A stretch of 8,914 bases of DNA from Clostridioides sp. (lineage in GTDB: Bacteria; Bacillota; Clostridia; Peptostreptococcales; Peptostreptococcaceae). The position numbers and the translations under genes are program-made. Below the pieces are notes generated by a model that saw nothing but the letters and a program-made list of their open reading frames with translations, did not search any database and was not told the origin of the DNA. Shown one piece after another: positions 5,361 to 8,914 of this stretch (positions are counted from its first letter, which is position 1; each line of letters starts with the position of its first letter). The stretch lies in contig JAISUA010000028.1 of the NCBI GenBank assembly GCA_031272305.1, positions 1 through 8,914 on the forward strand. Reading direction: 5' to 3'.

Positions 5361-6722
5361 ATGAATAAAATGGAAAATAAAAAATCAAATTTAAATAATC
5401 CAACGCTCGAAATATCAAACATACCACAAGTGTGCAATAAAAAAAGTACAGGTAGTGTTGAAGAGAAAAAATCAAATATTAAATGTAAAAAATCAGTTTT
5501 TAAAGATAAAAACAAAAAATCAAATATTAAGTGTAAAAAATTAGTTTTTGAACATAAAAATATTGATAGTGAATCTGAAAAATTAAAGGTTCAAAGCAAA
5601 CAACTTAGTATTAAACGTGAAAAAGTAAATATTGAAAATCAAAACTTAAGTGCTGAGGATAAAGTTTTGGATTTTGAAGATAAGAAACCAAATTCGTTAA
5701 AAAATTATTTTGGAAGTATAATATTTTTTGTTCTGCTTATATGTTTGACTGCTTTTTACATATTGAAGATAGAATCACCTAGTAAAATTGTAGAAGTGTT
5801 ATCTCAAGTTAATTATTTTTATGTTTCTTGTGCAATTATTATTATGGCTTTGTATTTAGCGTGTGAGGCAGTTGGAAACAAAACGATAATGAGAAGTCTT
5901 GGAAAGGAAGTTACATTTTTAAAAGCATGGGGATATGCATTTATTGGATTTTATTTTAGTGCTATAACGCCTTCAGCATCAGGAGGACAACCTGCACAGG
6001 TGTATTATATGTCAAAAGATAAGATTCACGTTTCATATTCTTCTCTTACACTTTTACTTTTATCAGTATCATACCAAACTACAGTATTGATTTATTCGAT
6101 AATTTTGTATTTAGTTAGATTTTCTCTATTTGCGAATGATTCAAGAAATCTTCAAGTATTGATTCTTTATGGAATAGTAGCCAATGTAATATTAATAGGT
6201 GCTATACTATTTATGGTATTTTCAAAAAAAATAGTTACAAGAGTAATAATATTTTTAGTAAGAGTTCTTACGAAATTTAAAATTATAAAAAAACCTAGAG
6301 AAGCAGTAAGATATGTTAGTAAACAAATCAAAGAATATCAAATGGGAGCTGAATATATCAAAAAAAATCCAAAGCTTATTCTAAAAATAATTTTGATAAC
6401 TTTTATACAAGTTAATCTTTATTTTTCTATAACATATTTTATTTATAGAGCTTTTGGATTAAATCAATATTCACTTTTTGACATGATAGCTTTGCAGGGA
6501 GTACTTACACTTTCAGTAGCATCGCTACCACTTCCAGGTTCTGTTGGAGCATCGGAAACTATATATATGAGTATGTATAAGAAAATTTTTTCACAAGAAT
6601 TTTTAGTTCCGTCTATGCTTATGACAAGACTTGTGAATTTTTATTTATTCTTTCTACTTAGTTCAATTGTAACATTTGTAGTACATTTCTCACATTATAG
6701 AAAACCTAAAACAAAAGGATAA
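5361..6722 (+). CDS. LPG-synthase transmembrane/flippase-like (UPF0104, YbhN-type) protein with Lys-rich N-terminal extension
   Basis: Polytopic membrane protein of the family that includes the membrane half of MprF, which makes and flips lysyl-phosphatidylglycerol. Family marks are ITPSASGGQPAQVYYM (about 202-217) and LPLPGSVGASE (389-399), with some eight helices from residue 117 to 443. There is no C-terminal aminoacyl-transferase domain, so this resembles the stand-alone membrane-domain proteins; lipid transport or flipping is inferred. Unusual is a cytoplasmic-type N-terminal extension of about 110 residues, very rich in Lys, Asn and Ser, with an exact-length 16-residue repeat (KKSNIKCKKSVFKDKN, then KKSNIKCKKLVFEHKN). 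The start at 5361 is preferred because AGAGGTG (5352-5358) precedes it; the ATG at 5346 would put that site inside the gene. ATG 5370 is also possible. A strong hairpin follows the stop. Confidence 0.85.
   Translation: MNKMENKKSNLNNPTLEISNIPQVCNKKSTGSVEEKKSNIKCKKSVFKDKNKKSNIKCKKLVFEHKNIDSESEKLKVQSKQLSIKREKVNIENQNLSAEDKVLDFEDKKPNSLKNYFGSIIFFVLLICLTAFYILKIESPSKIVEVLSQVNYFYVSCAIIIMALYLACEAVGNKTIMRSLGKEVTFLKAWGYAFIGFYFSAITPSASGGQPAQVYYMSKDKIHVSYSSLTLLLLSVSYQTTVLIYSIILYLVRFSLFANDSRNLQVLILYGIVANVILIGAILFMVFSKKIVTRVIIFLVRVLTKFKIIKKPREAVRYVSKQIKEYQMGAEYIKKNPKLILKIILITFIQVNLYFSITYFIYRAFGLNQYSLFDMIALQGVLTLSVASLPLPGSVGASETIYMSMYKKIFSQEFLVPSMLMTRLVNFYLFFLLSSIVTFVVHFSHYRKPKTKG
5466..5561 (+). repeat. 48-bp in-frame tandem duplication
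   Basis: Positions 5466-5513 and 5514-5561 are near-identical 48-bp units, differing by a handful of substitutions. They encode the two 16-residue Lys-rich repeats in the N-terminal extension of the flippase-like protein. The length is a multiple of three, so the frame is kept. Confidence 0.9.
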
Positions 6723-6748
6723 GACTTCTTATAATGAAAATATATACA

Positions 6749-6795
6749 AAAAGCTATCACATTTGGATTAAGTAAAAATGTGACAGCTTTTATTG
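6749..6795. terminator. Bidirectional terminator between convergent genes
   Basis: AAAAGCTATCACATTT (6749-6764) pairs with AAATGTGACAGCTTTT (6776-6791) over 16 positions with one A/C mismatch and an 11-base loop. T-rich sequence lies on the 3' side in both orientations. It is 26 bp after the flippase-like stop and about 125 bp past the end of argF, so it can serve both. Confidence 0.85.
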
Positions 6796-6804
6796 AAATC
6801 TATG

Positions 6805-6899
6805 TAAATATAAGAGTATACTCGCAAGATTTGACTTGATCTAGAGTTCTAATGAAGTGAGAAAACAATGTCCGAATTTGAGAGAAGCTCTTATATTTA
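6805..6899. other. 95-bp element with perfect 12-bp inverted ends
   Basis: TAAATATAAGAG (6805-6816) and CTCTTATATTTA (6888-6899) are perfect inverted repeats around a 71-base interior that looks less AT-rich than its surroundings. The left arm runs into the palindrome GAGTATACTC (6814-6823), and CTCGC (6821-6825) can pair with GTGAG further in. No target-site duplication is evident at the edges. It could be a structured RNA, a small non-autonomous mobile element, or the worn right end of an insertion sequence. Confidence 0.5.
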
Positions 6900-6917
6900 A
6901 TTATAAATAAGTAAATT

Positions 6918-7913
6918 TTATATTCCTAATGTTGCAGCCATTATTGCTTTTATTGTGTGCATTCTATTTTCAGCTTCATCAAATACAACTGATTGTTTTG
7001 ATTCGAAAACTTCATCTGTTACTTCCATTTCTGTGATTCCAAATTTTTCGAACATTTCTTTTCCAATAGATGTTTCAATATCGTGGAAAGAAGGAAGACA
7101 ATGCATAAAAATTGCATTTTCATTTGCATTTTCCATTATTTCTTTAGTTACTCTATAAGGAGTAAGCTGTTTGATTCTAGATTCCCAAACTTCATATTTT
7201 TCGCCCATAGACACCCATACATCAGTATAGATAACATCAGCATTCTTTGTAGCGCTCATAATGTTTTCTACAAGTGAAATAGTAGAGTTATTTTCTTTTG
7301 CTATTTCGATGCAAGTATCTACTAACTCTTGTGATGGAAATAATTCTTTAGGTGCAGCTGCAGTGAAATTGATTCCCATTTTTGCACATGCAACCATAAG
7401 AGAATTACCAAGGTTATTTCTAGCATCTCCACAGTAAACGAAGTTTAATCCTTCTAATTTTCCAAAGTTTTCTTCTATAGTTAGAAGGTCAGCAATCATT
7501 TGTGTTGGATGAAATTCATCTGTAAGACCATTCCAAACAGGAACTCCTGCATACTTTGCAAGTTCTTCAACTATTTTTTGCGAAAAACCTCTGTATTCAA
7601 TTCCGTCGTACATTCTACCAAGGACTCTTGCAGTATCTTTTATAGATTCTTTTTTTCCCATTTGAGAACCATTAGGACCTAGATAAGTAACACCCATTCC
7701 TAAATCCATAGCTGCAACTTCAAAAGAACATCTTGTTCTTGTTGAATCTTTCTCAAATATGACAGCAATATTTTTTCCAACAAATTTTTTATTTACTACT
7801 CCAGACATCTTCTGTTTTTTAAGTTCAATTGATAAATCAAGTAAATATCTTATCTCTTGAGGTGTGAAGTCAAGTAGTTTTAGAAAAGATTTGCCTAATA
7901 AATTTGTTCCCAT
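6918..7913 (-). CDS. argF: Ornithine carbamoyltransferase
   Basis: Cytoplasmic enzyme joining carbamoyl phosphate and ornithine to give citrulline and phosphate (or the reverse in the arginine deiminase pathway). The 331-residue product is full length. The carbamoyl-phosphate loop STRTR is at 57-61, HPTQ at 135-138, the ornithine-binding DVWVSMG at 231-237, the catalytic HCLP at 271-274, and ENRMHTIKA near the end. The start is the ATG at 7913-7911: GGAGG (7926-7922) lies eight bases upstream, while an in-frame GTG at 7922 overlaps that site and is rejected. No other arginine gene is present, so whether it is anabolic (argF) or catabolic (arcB) cannot be settled here. It is convergent with the flippase-like gene. 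Its upstream region holds three long repeats; no clear promoter or arginine box was found. Confidence 0.96.
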   Translation of the reverse strand: MGTNLLGKSFLKLLDFTPQEIRYLLDLSIELKKQKMSGVVNKKFVGKNIAVIFEKDSTRTRCSFEVAAMDLGMGVTYLGPNGSQMGKKESIKDTARVLGRMYDGIEYRGFSQKIVEELAKYAGVPVWNGLTDEFHPTQMIADLLTIEENFGKLEGLNFVYCGDARNNLGNSLMVACAKMGINFTAAAPKELFPSQELVDTCIEIAKENNSTISLVENIMSATKNADVIYTDVWVSMGEKYEVWESRIKQLTPYRVTKEIMENANENAIFMHCLPSFHDIETSIGKEMFEKFGITEMEVTDEVFESKQSVVFDEAENRMHTIKAIMAATLGI

Positions 7914-7931
7914 ATCAAACACCTCCAGTGG

Positions 7932-8137
7932 TTATTTTATCAAAAAAGCTTTTTCTTATTTTAAGATAAAGTATAAGAAAAGAACATAGTTTTGATATAA
8001 TTTTTATTTTATCAAAAAAGCTTTTTGTTAGTTTAACATAAAACATAGAAAAAGAACATAGTTTTTGACATAATTTTTTATTTTATCAAAAAAGCTTTTT
8101 CTTGGTTTAAGATAAAACATAGAAAAATAAAACATAG
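7932..8137 (-). repeat. Three 72-74 bp tandem repeats upstream of argF
   Basis: Copies begin at 7932, 8004 and 8078 (the third is partial), each starting TTATTTTATC and containing the perfect palindrome AAAAAGCTTTTT (7943-7954, 8015-8026, 8089-8100). Between copies 1 and 2, TTTTGATA (7990-7997) and TATCAAAA (8010-8017) form a further inverted repeat. The array sits directly before the argF ribosome binding site. Confidence 0.88.
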
Positions 8138-8188
8138 AAGAACAAAACATAGAAGAACAAAACATAGAAGAACAAAACATAGAAAAAA
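8114..8188. repeat. 15-bp tandem repeat, five copies
   Basis: The unit AAAACATAGAAGAAC, or variants, begins at 8114, 8129, 8144, 8159 and 8174. It appears to have grown from the AAAACATAGAAAAA end of the adjoining 74-bp repeat. Confidence 0.9.
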
Positions 8189-8189
8189 A

Positions 8190-8690
8190 CTATATTTGAT
8201 AATTTAATTTTTATAAAATATAAAAAAATATTAAGTATTATGATAAAAAATAATTTTTGGTATAATCAGAACGAATTAGATAAAATATGAAGAATTAGAT
8301 TAAAATATATTTATATTTATTAAAAAAAATACAAATATGTACTTTAAGATAGAAGTGTGATTATTGACAAAAAACATAAAAAATTAGTCCTAAATACCTA
8401 CAAAGGAATAAAAATTAAATTTAAAATAGAATATTGTATATTAATAAAATATGTGTTATTATTAAAATTAGAGAGGGGCTAATAACGAGTATGAGGTAAT
8501 AATGACGTTGTAATTTTTTATGTATGTAATTATTATTTTTTTACTGTGTGTAATTATTTGAACTTATCATATATACTAAACGATGATTTACTTACAGTTT
8601 TTATTTTGAATTATCATAAGAGTACAATTATACATATGAAGGCATATTGAAGTATTAGCTCTCTGAGATTATATAATGGAGAGGAAATGA
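8190..8690. other. Gene-free AT-rich stretch before the transporter gene
   Basis: No convincing coding frame is visible on either strand. It holds a TATAAT at 8261-8266 with a weak -35, a short degenerate duplication of GAATTAGAT (from about 8272), TTAG/CTAA arms around AGAGGGG near 8470, and a pair of similar 14-15 bp motifs at 8557 and 8605. With the argF repeats, the whole gap between divergent genes is about 780 bp, ample for two regulated promoters or a small RNA, but neither is shown. Confidence 0.5.
8606..8634 (+). promoter_or_regulatory. Probable promoter of the peptide transporter gene
   Basis: TTGAAT (8606-8611) and TATACA (8629-8634) are 17 bp apart, about 65 bp before the start codon. 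The -35 lies within one of two near-identical motifs, TTTGAACTTATCATA (8557) and TTTGAATTATCATA (8605), which could be an operator pair. Confidence 0.5.
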
Positions 8691-8697
8691 TTTAAAG

Positions 8698-8914
8698 ATG
8701 AGCAACACAGCAACACAAAAACAAAAATATCCTGTTGGATTTTGGTTTTGTTGTACTACATTCTCTTTTGAGAGAGCAGCGTATTACACAGCAAAGCTTT
8801 TAATCTATATGTTCATAACTAAGACTGCTCTTGAAGGTGGTTTAGGAATGGATGTTTCTACAGGTTCAGCACTTCAATCATACTTAGTTGCATTTACCTA
8901 TTTAGCACCAATAT
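8698..8914 (+). CDS. POT-family (peptide MFS) transporter, N-terminal fragment
   Basis: The first 72 codons of a membrane transporter cut by the window edge. The sequence YPVGFWFCCTTFSFERAAYY followed by a hydrophobic helix (KLLIYMFI) and GGLGMD resembles the start of proton-coupled di-/tripeptide transporters (POT/PTR), which have ExxERFxYYG at this place in helix 1. Here the second Glu, the Arg and the YY are kept, but the first Glu position is Phe (FSFER). Charged segments, a second amphipathic loop and the start of helix 2 (SYLVAFTYLAPI) fit that fold. The ribosome binding site is weak or distant: GGAGAGG at 8678-8684, 13 bases from the ATG. No in-frame alternative start lies nearer. Transcribed divergently from argF. 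The family is fairly likely; the substrate is not provable from this fragment. Confidence 0.65.
   Translation, partial: MSNTATQKQKYPVGFWFCCTTFSFERAAYYTAKLLIYMFITKTALEGGLGMDVSTGSALQSYLVAFTYLAPI

Noticed and set aside
6955..7682. Short plus-strand frames opposite argF
   Set aside because: All are shadows of the argF coding sequence, with no start signals and no recognisable domains.
7914..7922. GTG at 7922 (minus) as the argF start
   Set aside because: It overlaps the GGAGG site itself; the ATG at 7913 has ideal spacing and gives the usual N-terminus.
7914..8188. Arginine-box (ArgR) operators before argF
   Set aside because: I looked for paired TGAAT...ATTCA-type half-sites and found none; the repeated palindrome is AAAAAGCTTTTT instead.
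8196..8266. Forward promoter matches (TTGATA-17-TATAAA at 8196; TATAAT at 8261)
   Set aside because: They match consensus but no gene or clear RNA follows within a sensible distance, and such matches are frequent in DNA this AT-rich.

Overview
The window is very AT-rich, with strong AGGAGG-type ribosome binding sites and AT-biased codons. It carries a SCIFF peptide, a TIGR04086-type membrane protein and a cell-wall-binding-repeat (CWB2) protein. Together these point to a low-GC Clostridia chromosome, most likely the Peptostreptococcaceae or a near relative. The family guess is an inference from gene content. No rRNA, tRNA, intact insertion sequence or CRISPR array is visible.

Layout: (1) 101-684, a PsiE-like small membrane protein whose start looks frameshifted. 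(2) 855-3447, all on the + strand: tgt (queuosine tRNA modification), yajC (Sec translocon accessory), a TIGR04086-type four-helix membrane protein, and scfA, the SCIFF ranthipeptide precursor. From memory, tgt-yajC-TIGR04086-SCIFF is a conserved clostridial neighbourhood that normally continues into the radical SAM maturase and secDF. Here it stops: scfA has its own extended -10 promoter and a good terminator, and no maturase follows. (3) 3568-5019, a secreted protein with three CWB2 repeats and a C-terminal CAP domain. (4) 5361-6722, an LPG-synthase/flippase-type membrane protein with a long Lys-rich, internally repeated N-terminal extension. (5) A hairpin at 6749-6791 shared with the convergent ornithine carbamoyltransferase gene (6918-7913, - strand). 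(6) A gene-free stretch of about 780 bp packed with repeats, then the first 72 codons of a POT-type peptide transporter that runs off the right edge.

The non-coding DNA is the most unusual part. Nearly every intergenic gap holds degenerate tandem repeats, each of a different unit: 68-69 bp x3 after yajC (a duplication of the yajC 3' end), 12 bp x3 in the scfA leader, 18 bp x6 after the CWB2 gene, and 72-74 bp x3 plus 15 bp x5 upstream of argF. A 48-bp duplication also lies inside the flippase-like gene. A terminator-like hairpin hides the Shine-Dalgarno of the TIGR04086 gene, a 14-bp palindrome sits just upstream of the scfA promoter, and a 95-bp element with perfect 12-bp inverted ends lies between the convergent genes.

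The strongest candidate for an under-described system is the stand-alone SCIFF gene together with its hairpin-controlled membrane-protein neighbour.
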